From Pontibacter ummariensis (lineage in GTDB: Bacteria > Bacteroidota > Bacteroidia > Cytophagales > Hymenobacteraceae), in the NCBI RefSeq assembly GCF_900188175.1, contig NZ_FZOQ01000002.1:1-64000 (forward strand): a stretch of 64,000 nt of DNA, in the 5' to 3' direction. Made by a program: the position numbers and the translations under genes. Positions within the stretch are counted from its first letter, which is position 1, and each line of letters starts with the position of its first letter. Positions 45,646 to 55,100 of the stretch are shown here, one piece after another. Under the pieces are notes generated by a model, which did not search any database, was not told the origin of the DNA, and was given only the letters and a program-made list of their open reading frames with translations.

Positions 45646-46562
45646 TCGCCAAGGAGTCTATCCGGCAGTGATACCCGCTTTATAAGGTGCTGCTCCTGTG
45701 CAGCTTGAGCAAAAGCACCTATTACTACCTTCCCTCTTGTGGAAAGAGGGGCCGTAAAGCCAGCACCAGCACAAAGAGCAAGCAAGGCATCCGCTACAGC
45801 AACGAATATATGCTGGACCGGATAAGTTGGCTGCTCCTACAAGAGTTCGACGACTACGGCTACGAAAAGGTGAGAGGATGGCTAAACAACAGCGAGGGCC
45901 TGATCATCAACGGCAAGAAAGTGTATCGGCTGATGCAAGAGACCCGGCTACTCAACAGCCGTATCAGAAGGGAGAGAAGGGCAAAGAGGATTGCAAAGTA
46001 CCTGTTACAAAACCCTTCTCAGCCCTGTGAGTGCATGCAGACCGTCACCAAGTACATCTATGTCCACGGGGAGCACAGGAACGCCTTGCTAATAACGGTG
46101 CTGGATATGTTCAGCCGCGGTATTTTGGGTTACAGGTGGGAATGGAGTATCAACAAGTACCAGGTGATAGACCTGATGAGAGATTTTTGTACCATTACAG
46201 CATGCCACAGAAGGTAAGCCTTAGAACCGACAACGGCAGCCAGTTTGAGGCAGGTTTGTTTCGGGAGTACCTGGAAGAAATGAGCATCGACCATGAGTTC
46301 ACGACGTGGCCAACCCACAAGAGAACTGCTACATCGAGTCCTACCACTCCATCGTGGAGAGCGCTGTCTGTTCTAAGTATTAATTTGAAACCTCCAGGAG
46401 GCGAAAGAGGTGTTCAACCACATCATCAACTACCACAACCATGGCAGGTTTCACGTGAGCTTAGGTATGTTGTCTCCGAACAAGTACCTGCAGGTACGGC
46501 AGCCAGCTCAAGGTCTGAGAATGATCCCGCTGAAAGAAGAGATGACTGTTATTGAAAACTAA
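45642..46562 (+). pseudogene. IS3-family transposase orfB, stop and frameshifts
   Basis: ATG 45642 overlaps orfA. TGA at 45669-45671 interrupts the frame at SIRQ-stop-YPLY. The main part then reads open to 46217 (YGYEKVRGWLNN, TKYIYVHGEHRNALLITVLD). The frame shifts near 46190 to VSLRTDNGSQFEAG and again near 46310 to ENCYIESYHSIVESAV, and the original tail ends at TAA 46560-46562. The block around TKYIYVHG has Val where the first catalytic Asp would be expected, so this copy is certainly dead. Confidence 0.82.
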
Positions 46563-46728
46563 ATGAATAGTAGAATTCGGGTCCTATGAATAGGGGCTTA
46601 GGGCAAAGAGGTTACTTAAGCTTAAGGAGAAGGTTTAAGAAACAGGAAGACTTAGACAGAGCAGATATAATTATTCTCTTAGGAGTATATAATATTTTCA
46701 GTTCCTGATAGAACGCTAATCAGCCTAA

Positions 46729-46760
46729 AAACAAAAAAGCCTGAGATTTTCATCTCAGGC
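46729..46760 (-). terminator. rho-independent terminator of the tRNA-Asp array
   Basis: On the minus strand a perfect 9-base stem (GCCTGAGAT / ATCTCAGGC, plus-strand 46739-46747 and 46752-46760) with a 4-base loop is followed by TTTTTTGT. It lies six bases past the last tRNA-Asp. Confidence 0.9.
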
Positions 46761-46765
46761 TTTCG

Positions 46766-46839
46766 CGGTCTGGACGGGACTCGAACCCGCGACCTCCGCC
46801 GTGACAGGGCGGCATTCTAACCAACTGAACTACCAGACC
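46766..46839 (-). tRNA. tRNA-Asp(GTC), distal copy
   Basis: Reading the minus strand: acceptor GGTCTGG pairs with CCAGACC, followed by discriminator G. The anticodon arm is CCGCC-CTGTCAC-GGCGG with anticodon GTC, and the T-arm is CGCGGGTTCGAGTCCCG. CCA is not encoded. It is identical to the two other copies in the array and third in transcription order. Confidence 0.97.
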
Positions 46840-46894
46840 AATACTTTTTAACTTAGCACTCTTTGTGCCTTTTGCGTTACCGCAGTTTTACCTG

Positions 46895-46968
46895 CGGTCT
46901 GGACGGGACTCGAACCCGCGACCTCCGCCGTGACAGGGCGGCATTCTAACCAACTGAACTACCAGACC
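46895..46968 (-). tRNA. tRNA-Asp(GTC), middle copy
   Basis: Identical in sequence to the other two copies, with anticodon GTC inside CTGTCAC. It is separated from each neighbour by the same spacer. The spacer contains CCGCAG/CTGCGG arms that can pair next to the tRNA 3' end, possibly a processing signal. Confidence 0.97.
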
Positions 46969-47023
46969 AATACTTTTTAACTTAGCACTCTTTGTGCCTT
47001 TTGCGTTACCGCAGTTTTACCTG

Positions 47024-47097
47024 CGGTCTGGACGGGACTCGAACCCGCGACCTCCGCCGTGACAGGGCGGCATTCTAACCAACTGAACTACCAGACC
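47024..47097 (-). tRNA. tRNA-Asp(GTC), promoter-proximal copy
   Basis: Same 74 bases as the other two copies. It is the first transcribed gene of the array, about 30 bases downstream of the start site predicted from the promoter at 47135-47165. Confidence 0.97.
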
Positions 47098-47134
47098 GTG
47101 TTTCTTTTCCTTAACGCTGTTCGTTAAAGTGATG

Positions 47135-47165
47135 CAAATGTATAGCCTTCGTTTTGATTGTGCAA
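47135..47165 (-). promoter_or_regulatory. Bacteroidota-type promoter of the tRNA-Asp array
   Basis: On the minus strand TTG (plus-strand 47163-47165) lies 20 bases before TACATTTG (47135-47142), an exact TAnnTTTG -7 box with normal spacing. This is the best promoter match in the window. Confidence 0.7.
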
Positions 47166-47289
47166 GCCCCGAGCATCTTTTTAGGCCTATATTTTTTAAC
47201 GATCTACTTAATTCCCTCATTTCCAAGGCGACTTTTTTTGATTTGGCGCATAAATAGCTGGCGGGACTACGTGCATTGGCATAAACTCT

Positions 47290-47297
47290 TAAATTTG
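47290..47297 (+). promoter_or_regulatory. candidate -7 box of accA (TAAATTTG)
   Basis: An exact TAnnTTTG match 24 bases before the accA ATG would give a leader under 20 bases. No good TTTG box occurs 19-21 bases upstream, so support is partial. Confidence 0.35.
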
Positions 47298-47320
47298 TAT
47301 CTTAAACTAGCGATGAACTT

Positions 47321-48271
47321 ATGCTTTTAGATTTCGAACAGCCCATTGCCTCGCTGGAGGGCAAGCTACAGGAGATGAAAAAACTGGCCGATGAAAGCCA
47401 GGTGGACGTTACGGAGGCAGTAAAGGCCCTGGAAGAGAAAATTAAGATCTTAAGAAAGGAAACCTATGCCAACCTGACGCGCTGGCAGCGGGTGCAGTTG
47501 TCCCGTCACCCTGAGCGCCCTTATACCCTGGACTATATACAGGGCATCACGGATAAGTTCGTAGAGCTGCATGGCGACAGAACGGTTAGCGATGATAAAG
47601 CCATGGTTGGGGGCTTCGGTGAGGTGGATGGCCGTAGCGTGATGTTTATCGGGCAGCAGAAAGGCCGTAACACGAAGCAGCGCCAGTTGCGCAATTTCGG
47701 CATGGCAAACCCCGAGGGCTACCGCAAAGCGCTGCGCCTGATGAAAATGGCTGAGAAATTCGGAAAACCGATTGTTACCCTGATTGATACCCCGGGTGCT
47801 TTCCCTGGCTTGGAAGCAGAAGAGCGCGGACAAGGCGAGGCCATTGCCCGCAACCTGAAAGAGATGTTCATGCTGAAGGTGCCGGTGATCTGTATCATCA
47901 TAGGAGAGGGGGCCTCGGGTGGTGCGCTTGGCATTGCCATTGGTGACCGGGTGATGATGCTGGAGAATACCTGGTACTCCGTTATATCCCCTGAGTCCTG
48001 CTCTTCCATCCTTTGGAGAAGCTGGAACTACAAGGAACAAGCGGCTGAGGCCCTGAAGCTCACAGCAACCGATATGCTGGAGAACAAGTTGATTGATGGC
48101 ATCATCAAAGAACCGCTCGGTGGGGCCCACCTGAACCCGGAGAAGATGATGCGTACGCTGAAGAAGGCTATTATAAAACTCTTAGACGAGTTAGAGGGTA
48201 TAGATGCCGAAGAACGCATCATGCAGCGCATCGAGAAGTTCTCGAACATGGGCGTGGTGCTGGAAGACTAG
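47321..48271 (+). CDS. accA: acetyl-CoA carboxylase carboxyltransferase subunit alpha
   Basis: 316 residues, the normal length. An N-terminal helical segment ([20 protein letters not shown]) is followed by the carboxyltransferase crotonase-like domain. [17 protein letters not shown], the Gly-rich [17 protein letters not shown] (about 193-209) and the C-terminal [14 protein letters not shown] are family hallmarks. With AccD it transfers the carboxyl group from biotin-carrier protein to acetyl-CoA, giving malonyl-CoA for fatty-acid synthesis. No accD is in this window. Confidence 0.97.
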   Translation: MLLDFEQPIASLEGKLQEMKKLADESQVDVTEAVKALEEKIKILRKETYANLTRWQRVQLSRHPERPYTLDYIQGITDKFVELHGDRTVSDDKAMVGGFGEVDGRSVMFIGQQKGRNTKQRQLRNFGMANPEGYRKALRLMKMAEKFGKPIVTLIDTPGAFPGLEAEERGQGEAIARNLKEMFMLKVPVICIIIGEGASGGALGIAIGDRVMMLENTWYSVISPESCSSILWRSWNYKEQAAEALKLTATDMLENKLIDGIIKEPLGGAHLNPEKMMRTLKKAIIKLLDELEGIDAEERIMQRIEKFSNMGVVLED

Positions 48272-48673
48272 CGTTCCTTAGCCAGGAGGCAAGGTTTCTT
48301 ATAGGGCTTACAGATTACCCACCCCTAACCCCTCCGAGGAGGGGAATTTCTTCTTCTAACTGATTAGGGAATCCCCTCTTGGGAGGGGTTAGGGGTGGGT
48401 TAACAGATAAGAGTAGGTTTAAAAGTAGGGGAAGCGAAAGCTTTTCTCCCTGTCATCCTGCAATGATCTTGGTGGCCGCCCGCAAGTAATTTGCAGACTC
48501 CGTACAGGATAACAAATAAGAGAGCCTTGCTTCCTTGCATGGGTGTGAGGCTTATGGGGGTACTCGTGCTATTTAAAGCGTGTGCTAGCAGAGAGGGGGG
48601 GCACTTCCAACTGCTGAGTAAGAGAAGTCTTCCGTCCTGAACCATAACACAAATTCTAACCGCAACAGAGCAA
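48272..48673. other. spacer after accA
   Basis: 402 bases. It holds a large palindromic repeat (48317-48400) and otherwise nothing I can identify. The last ~250 bases contain no clear promoter box. A minus-strand open frame here is a shadow. Confidence 0.5.
48317..48400. repeat. 84-base palindrome of the GGGGTTAGGGGTGGG family
   Basis: Outer arms ACCCACCCCTAACCCCTCC (48317-48335) and its exact complement (48382-48400) match over 19 bases. Inside, each half also carries its own small hairpin (CCCCTCC/GGAGGGG and CCCCTC/GAGGGG). It follows accA by about 45 bases and could also end or protect its transcript. Confidence 0.85.
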
Positions 48674-49516
48674 ATGAAGCTACACGTAATTGACACAGGT
48701 TTTTTCAAGTTAGATGGTGGGGCCATGTTTGGCGTGGTGCCGAAGACGCTGTGGCAGCGGACGAACCCGGCGGATGAAAATAACCTGTGCACCTGGGCGA
48801 TGCGCTGCCTGCTGCTAGAGGATGGGGACCGGCTTATTTTAATTGATAATGGCATCGGGGAGAAGCAGGATGCGAAGTTCTTCAGCCATTATTACCTACA
48901 CGGCGATGCGTCTCTTCACAAGTCCTTACGGGCAGCTGGTTTTGCACCGGAGGAGGTCACGGATGTGTTTCTGACACACCTGCACTTCGACCACTGCGGC
49001 GGGGGCGTACAATATAAGAACAGTGACGGCGCTTTGGAACTCGTGTTCCCGAATGCTACGTATTGGTCTAACGCCGACCACTGGGACTGGGCCACGCAAC
49101 CCAATGCCCGGGAAAAGGCCTCCTTTTTAAAGGAAAATATCCTGCCGATGCAGGAGAGTGGGCACCTGCAGTTTGTAGATCCAACGGCTCCTTCACCTTT
49201 TCCGCAATTTGATATCTTTTATGCCAATGGGCATACTGATAAAATGATGGTGCCTATCATTCCTTATAAAGGACAGAAACTGGCTTTTATGGCCGATCTG
49301 CTTCCTTCTGTCGGGCACCTGCCACTGCCTTACGTGATGGGCTATGACACCCGTCCCTTGCTGACATTGGAAGAAAAGGCTTCTTTCCTGAAGCAGGCGG
49401 CGGATGAAAAGTACGTCTTGTTCTTTGAGCACGACCCGGTGAACGAGTGCTGTACCGTGCAACACACCGAGAAGGGCGTGCGCCTGGAAAGAACCTTTAG
49501 CTTAAGCGAAGTTTAA
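48674..49516 (+). CDS. MBL-fold metallo-hydrolase
   Basis: 280 residues. The zinc motif THLHFDHCGGG (about 101-111) has the HxHxDH pattern. A later NGHTDKMM (about 188-195) and FFEHD (about 256-260) provide further metal ligands of the metallo-beta-lactamase fold. It resembles lactonase-like (quorum-quenching type) members, but the substrate cannot be read. No signal peptide, so cytoplasmic. The next gene starts directly at its stop codon, which suggests an operon. Confidence 0.9.
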   Translation: MKLHVIDTGFFKLDGGAMFGVVPKTLWQRTNPADENNLCTWAMRCLLLEDGDRLILIDNGIGEKQDAKFFSHYYLHGDASLHKSLRAAGFAPEEVTDVFLTHLHFDHCGGGVQYKNSDGALELVFPNATYWSNADHWDWATQPNAREKASFLKENILPMQESGHLQFVDPTAPSPFPQFDIFYANGHTDKMMVPIIPYKGQKLAFMADLLPSVGHLPLPYVMGYDTRPLLTLEEKASFLKQAADEKYVLFFEHDPVNECCTVQHTEKGVRLERTFSLSEV

Positions 49517-50287
49517 GTGCGGGTAGGTTTGGCTTTATCTGGCGGAGGTGCCAGGGGAATTGCCCATCTGGGTGTTCTGAAAGCGTTAGACGAGTTGGGT
49601 GTTTCCGTTTGTATGATCTCCGGTGTGAGCTCTGGTGCTATTGCCGGTGTTCTGTACGCCTACGGTTTCCCCCCGGCTGAGATCCTGCAACTCATAAAAG
49701 AGCTAAGTATTTTTCAGATTGTGCGGCCTGCTTTCGGGAAAATTGGCTTGCTGCACCTGGATGAAGTGGATAAGCTTTACCGCAAGCACTTAGGCGATGC
49801 GCCGCGCTTTGAAGACCTGAAGATACCCGTGGTCATTAGCGCGACGGAAATGAACGAAGGGGTAACGGCTTACTTCTCCTCCGGCGTGCTCATCAAGCCC
49901 CTCATTGCTTCCTCGGCTGTTCCGATCCTGTACCACCCTATTCAATACGAGGGGAAACTGCTGAATGACGGTGGACTGCTGAACAATCTGCCCGTAGAGC
50001 CCCTGCTGAATAATTGCGATGTAAAAATCGGGGTGCACGTAAATCCTATCAACCACCAGGCACACGTCTCTTCGCTGCGGGGGATGATTGAGCGGACCGT
50101 GCTCCTGGCCATTAACAACAATGTGAAACTGCGCTTGCCGCTGCTGGATTTGCTGCTGGAGCCGCAGGATTTGCGCTACTACCGGCTGTCCAGCTTTCGG
50201 AAAGCCGATGAGATATTTGAGATCGGGTACCGGCACACGATGCAGATGAAGAGGCACCTGTTGCACCTATTGGAAAAGAGCGTTTAA
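49517..50287 (+). CDS. patatin-like phospholipase family protein
   Basis: 256 residues from GTG 49517, directly abutting the previous stop. Oxyanion loop GGGARG (about 9-14), nucleophile elbow GVSSG (about 37-41, Ser39 or 40) and catalytic Asp in NDGGLLNNLP (about 150-159) are all present. It is a RssA-like single-domain member without a signal peptide. It is probably a cytoplasmic lipid acyl hydrolase. Confidence 0.92.
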   Translation: MRVGLALSGGGARGIAHLGVLKALDELGVSVCMISGVSSGAIAGVLYAYGFPPAEILQLIKELSIFQIVRPAFGKIGLLHLDEVDKLYRKHLGDAPRFEDLKIPVVISATEMNEGVTAYFSSGVLIKPLIASSAVPILYHPIQYEGKLLNDGGLLNNLPVEPLLNNCDVKIGVHVNPINHQAHVSSLRGMIERTVLLAINNNVKLRLPLLDLLLEPQDLRYYRLSSFRKADEIFEIGYRHTMQMKRHLLHLLEKSV

Positions 50288-50531
50288 CGCTTCCTTTATT
50301 TGCGATAAAAGGTTGTCCAGGAACGTGCTTCTCTTTTTGCCACGCAAGCGGAAGTAGGTGGTTTAACAACACGTTTCCTTGCCATCCATCTTCTCTTATA
50401 TAAGGAAAATTATATATTATAGCAGCCATCCCATGGCAAAGATTTATTCATTTATATTTTTCTGCTTTTCTTAAGTTTATCGCTATCTTTAATTTTAATA
50501 TACGTGTTTTGCTCTATAGTAAAGAAACCAT

Positions 50532-51161
50532 ATGCGTAAACTACTTTTCTCTGCCCTTGTGCTTCTGTCTTTTTCTTCCCTGGCCCAAGAAAACCATCAT
50601 AGCTTTTTGATCAAAGCGAAAGTGAAGCAGGCGTCGATCATGCTTGGAGGAAACATTAACGCATCTGCCTATAAGACCAGCCAGGAGCTGGACTACCCGA
50701 GTGCCACGAAGGAAGGACGAAACACCACGGCCAATTTGCAGAGTAAGAGCGCTTATTTTGTGATGCACGACTGGGCTGTTGGCCTGGACGTGACACTGAA
50801 TCATGTGGGGCATGCTGTCACCACAGAACAGGGAGAGGAGAAATACAGGCGTACCATGTTGCTGGCCGGTCCGTTTACGCGTTACTACCTGGACAACGGT
50901 GTTTTTGGAGAACTTGGCCTGCAGATGGGCCTTTTTAACTTCTCGACCGGCGAAAAGATAGACTTATACCAGGGAACGATTGGGGTCGGCTACTCCCACT
51001 TTATCAATGAAAAGATAGCCCTCGAACCCCTTATCAGCTTTCGTTACTACAGAGAAACAGCAGACGATTTATCGAATGTTACGATCGGCCCCATGTTTGG
51101 CTTTGGTGTGCAGGCCTATCTGCTTCGTAAGCGGGCACATGTTATTAAGGAAACGCTATAA
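50532..51161 (+). CDS. outer-membrane beta-barrel protein (OMP_b-brl type)
   Basis: 209 residues. A signal peptide (MRKLLFSALVLLSFSSLAQ, likely cleavage after SLA) precedes strands rich in alternating aromatics, such as YFVMHDWAVGLDVTLNHVG, TRYYLDNGVFGELGLQMG and VGYSHFINEKIALEP. It resembles small eight-strand barrel proteins of Bacteroidota with unknown role. It lies alone, with 244 bases before and 68 bases after. Confidence 0.75.
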   Translation: MRKLLFSALVLLSFSSLAQENHHSFLIKAKVKQASIMLGGNINASAYKTSQELDYPSATKEGRNTTANLQSKSAYFVMHDWAVGLDVTLNHVGHAVTTEQGEEKYRRTMLLAGPFTRYYLDNGVFGELGLQMGLFNFSTGEKIDLYQGTIGVGYSHFINEKIALEPLISFRYYRETADDLSNVTIGPMFGFGVQAYLLRKRAHVIKETL

Positions 51162-51229
51162 TGCTTATATTTGTGTATAGGTATTATTTAGCTTTTGGCC
51201 CGGCTACGCGTTCGTAGTCGTTTAACAAC

Positions 51230-51784
51230 ATGTTTGCAAAACTTCTTTCTAAAGCCATTTTTAAAATTGCTGGCTGGAAACTGAACGGGAATCTCACACC
51301 GGAGAATCGCCGTTCCGTCATGATCGCCGCCCCCCACACGAGCAACTGGGATTTTATTTATGCCCGTGCTGCTTTCTACCTGATGGATGCGCCCATCCGT
51401 TTCACCATAAAAAAGGAATTTACCGAGTTCCCCCTTGTCGGTCCCTTGCTCATGTCGATGGGCGCGCTGCCCGTGGACCGCTCCAAGAACACGAAACTGG
51501 TAGATGCGATGATCAAGATCATCAAAGAGACGCCCGGCGACATGTGCGTAATGGTTACGCCAGAGGGTACCCGCAAGTACCAGCCGCGCTGGCGGAAAGG
51601 TTTCTACCATGTGGCCGTAGGAGCAGGGGTACCGATTGTGTTAGGTTATTTAGACTATGCCAAAAAAGAAGCTGGCATTGGCCCCACCTTTTACCCCACC
51701 GGGGATATAGACGCAGACATAGAAAAGATCATGGCCTTTTACCGTACCAAGCAAGGCAAGTTCCCCGAGCAAGGCGTGCTGTAA
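51230..51784 (+). CDS. PlsC-like 1-acyl-glycerol-3-phosphate acyltransferase family protein
   Basis: 184 residues. H36TSNWD41 is the HX4D catalytic box, and VTPEGTRK (about 109-116) is the substrate-binding EGTR box. The order and spacing match short PlsC-like acyltransferases, which acylate lysophosphatidate or related lipids at the inner membrane. The short length is usual for this Bacteroidota subgroup. Confidence 0.9.
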   Translation: MFAKLLSKAIFKIAGWKLNGNLTPENRRSVMIAAPHTSNWDFIYARAAFYLMDAPIRFTIKKEFTEFPLVGPLLMSMGALPVDRSKNTKLVDAMIKIIKETPGDMCVMVTPEGTRKYQPRWRKGFYHVAVGAGVPIVLGYLDYAKKEAGIGPTFYPTGDIDADIEKIMAFYRTKQGKFPEQGVL

Positions 51785-52056
51785 AAGGATTAAAGTAGAA
51801 AGCGGGTTAAGGTTTATCTACCCCAGTTTACTTAGGGCACGTGTTTCTTCATAAATCTCCAGATTTCTCCTTTCGTCGAAATTACGGAGTAGCTTTATGA
51901 TCGAAGAAAAAAACATTCCCAGTTTTTCCGGGAGGCCCCTACCCCAAACGTGGAGCGCACATAACTAGAAATAAAAAAGGCCGCTTGTGATTCTACAGGA
52001 TAAACAGTCCCTGCGCAAGCATAAACAAGCAACTAAATCATTAGCAATCATAAAAG
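51785..52056. other. non-coding spacer
   Basis: 272 bases between the convergent plsC-like and smc genes. Apart from a short ggcccctacccc stretch near 51935, which resembles the GC-rich repeat family, nothing was recognised. Confidence 0.45.
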
Positions 52057-52095
52057 GAGAGGGGCCGCTACGAATAGCGGCCCTCTCTCTTTTTT
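52057..52095. terminator. bidirectional terminator between plsC-like gene and smc
   Basis: A long stem (GAGAGGGGCCGCTA near 52057-52070 against TAGCGGCCCTCTC at 52075-52087, with one bulged G) is followed by six T on the plus strand and by CCTTTTA on the minus strand. The flanking genes converge here. Confidence 0.88.
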
Positions 52096-52111
52096 ATGAT
52101 TCATGTTTTGA

Positions 52112-55100
52112 TTAAGCTATCTGTCGCAAATCCACAGGGATGACCCTGGAAATCCCCGCTTCAATCATGGTGATGCCGTACATCACATCCGTAGAGGCCA
52201 TGGTGCGCTTGTTATGCGTGACCACGATGAATTGAGAATCGTGAGAGAACTTGCGGATAATGTTGTTGAACTTATCGATGTTCGCATCGTCCAGTGGGGC
52301 GTCTACCTCATCGAAGATACAGAACGGAGCCGGCTTCAGCAGGTAGATGGAGAACAGCAGGGAGATCGCTGTCAGGGTCTTTTCTCCACCAGAAAGCTGA
52401 TTGATTGTCAATGGTCGCTTGCCTTTCGGCTGGGCCATGATCTCGATCTTCGACTCGATCGGGTTCTTCGGGTCCAGGAGCACCAGGTCGCAGTTATCTT
52501 CCTCGGTAAACAGGCTGCGGAACACCAGCTTAAAGTTATCCTTTATCTGGTTAAAGGCATCCATAAACTTGTCCTTGGCAACGGTGTCGATTTCGTTGAT
52601 GGTTTCGATCAGGGCATTCTTTGCGTTGAAAAGGTCGTTGCGCTGCTCGGTGATAAACCTGTTCCTTTCTTCGATCTCTTCGTAGGCCTCGGCAGCCATG
52701 GCATTCACCGGCCCCATTTTATCCAGTTGCCCTTTTACGGTGGCAATGTGCTGGCTCAGCTCTTCGGTAGACAAAGGAATGAGTAGTTCCTCTTCCGGAA
52801 CAGGAGAGGAGAAATCATCGTCGGAGATGCTGAACTCGGCTGCCAAGCGCTCTTTGATCGCGACGAGTTTTAATTGTGTGTCTGTTTTGGCCTGCTGCAT
52901 GCGCATCAGGAGCTCGTCGGCATGCTGCCGCTTGCGCTGCAAGTCCCGAATGCTTTTGTCCTTTTCATCCAGCTCACCGCGCAGGCTGAAGTATTCTTTC
53001 TCGATGTCCTCCAACTCACGGGCAAATTCCCGCCTTGCCTCGGTCATTCCCTCTACCACCGCTTCATTCTCCTCAATAAAGGTATCGGCCGTGCTAATTT
53101 CTTCCTCGGCTTTAACCAGCTCTGCTTTCAGGTGTTCGATACGCTCCTGGTTTGTCTCCACCGTTTTCTGCTTGTAGCTGATCTCCTGTTGCAGGGAGGC
53201 GAAACGGTTCTTAAGCTGGTGGAACTGGATGTTTTCCTGGTTATAGCGGCCTGAGATGACAGCGATCTGCTCCTGTTGCCTTTCTATTTGCAAGGTAAAC
53301 TCCGCCAGCTCAGCCTCCAGGCGCTGCAGTTCTTTCTGATCGGCCGCTGCCTGCGGGGATACTTCCTGGCTTTGCTCCCGCAGTTCAACCAGGCGCTCCT
53401 GCAATTCGTCTTTCTTTTGGTCGAAGTTACGGAGGTTCTGCTGGTGCTGCTCATGCTTAATGCGCACCGTCAGCAGGTCCTGCTGGTGCTTTGCCACCTC
53501 TTTCTCCAGCTGCTTGATGGCATCCTTTTGCGACTCTGCCTTGTAGTTTTGTAGAATGCGGTTTTGCGTTGTAATGCGGCTCTGCTGCAGGTCCACTTGC
53601 TTCGTGAGTTCCTCCACCTCTTCCGCCAGTTTTTCAAGGTTCTGCTTCCGGCCCAGCCTATTGCCATCGAAAAGGCCGACAGAGCCACCAGACAAACTCA
53701 GCGGTTTCCGGATCGCGCTACCGTCTTTCAGGATGATGGTCTTGTAATCGCTTCCGTATAATTCATCTTCACTATCATCGCTGATGTACACGTTCCGCAG
53801 CATGTACTTCATGAGGCTGCTGTATTTCTTATCAGCCGACACCACCTCGTAGGCAGCTTTCAGTTCACCCTCGCTATAGGTAGCCGTTGGCTCCATTTCC
53901 TCTATTTCGGAGAGGATGATGAAGTTCGCACGCCCTTTATTCTCACGCTTCAAAAGCCCAATGGCTTCCACGGCGTCCTGTAGTTCCTCTACTACGAAGA
54001 AGTTCATGTAAGGCTCGAGGTAACTCTCGATAAGGCCCTTGTACTCAGCCTCGCAAACGAGAATGTCGGACAGGAGAGGAGCCGGTTTAGACCAGGTGTC
54101 GGACTTGCTGAGGTACTTGATGGCCTCGGGGAAACCCTCCATGTTCTCTACCAGCGACTTGGTCAGGTTGTACTGGTTTTGCTTTGCATCCAGCGTACGG
54201 TTCAGTTCCACCAGCTGCACTTTCAGCTCCTCTATGGCAGCCTCTGTCTGTTCTATGTTTGCCTGAAGTGTTTCCTCCTTTGCCTGCAGGCGAACTAACT
54301 CTCCTGTATTTTCTTCCAGCACGGCCTGTGCTTCCTGCAGCTGTTCCTGTAATACGCGGCCGTCTTCGTCAGCTGTTTGCTGCTGCAAGTGCAGGCGCTC
54401 CAGTTCCTGGTTGATGTTCTGTATCTGTACCTGGCTGATCTCAAGAGATTTGTTCAGTTGGTAGACTTCGTTTTGCTTTGCCTTTTGCTGGCGTGTCAGC
54501 TCCTGGAAGGTATCCTGCAGGCTTTCTTTCTGCTCATTTGCCTCCTGTAGCTGCTCTTTCAGTTCGCTGACGTGATCTTCGGCCTCTGCAAAGGTTTCCT
54601 GTACCGTCATCAACTCATCGCGTAGCTCCAGAATGCTTTCCTGGGTATGCTCCACGTTGGCCGTATCCTGGCTGATCTGCTGGCGCAATTGCAGCATGCG
54701 CTCTTTCAGGTAGGCGCTGCGTTCTGCTTTTAGCTTGATGTCGTTTTCCAGCTGGCGCAGCTTGGCGGTCTGCACCTGCATGGTTTTCTGCATCTCGGCC
54801 AGCTTTTCCTGCGTCTGGTTCAGTTCTTCTTTCTGGTCGGCAATGGCATCCTCTGCCTCGGTAGCAGCGGTCACGTACTGCTCTTTCAAGGCATTTTCCT
54901 GCTTCACATCCTGCTCCAGGCGCTCCAGGGTTTGCTGGTACTGCGCTATGTTGCGGCGGGCGTATTCCAAGCTGTGTTTCTTATAGTCCTCCTTTAGCTG
55001 GAAGTACTTAATGGCCTGTTTGGCTTGCCGCTCCAGGGTTTTCATGTTTTTGCCGATCTCGTGCAGCACGTCCTCCACACGCTCCAGGTCGGCATCTGTT

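Larger units (their letters stand above)
45290..46590 (+). mobile_element. second IS3-family element, degenerate
   Basis: orfA and orfB overlap by ATGA (45642-45645), an arrangement seen in part of the IS3 family. Both frames carry stops and frameshifts, and no clear terminal inverted repeats could be read, so the borders are approximate. It is GC-rich against the AT-rich acyltransferase gene on its left. It sits between the glycan locus and the tRNA-Asp array. Confidence 0.75.
46766..47097 (-). repeat. tandem array, three units with 129-base period
   Basis: tRNA starts at 46767, 46896 and 47025 are exactly 129 bases apart. The two spacers (46840-46894 and 46969-47023) are identical to each other as well. 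Identity over spacers as well as genes indicates recent tandem duplication or ongoing gene conversion. Confidence 0.95.

Noticed and set aside
45827..46555. ORFs of 67 and 174 codons in the second IS3 region
   Set aside because: Off-frame pieces of the degenerate transposase, treated as part of the pseudogene.
47450..48130. 226-codon minus-strand ORF opposite accA
   Set aside because: Shadow frame of a conserved gene in GC-rich DNA.
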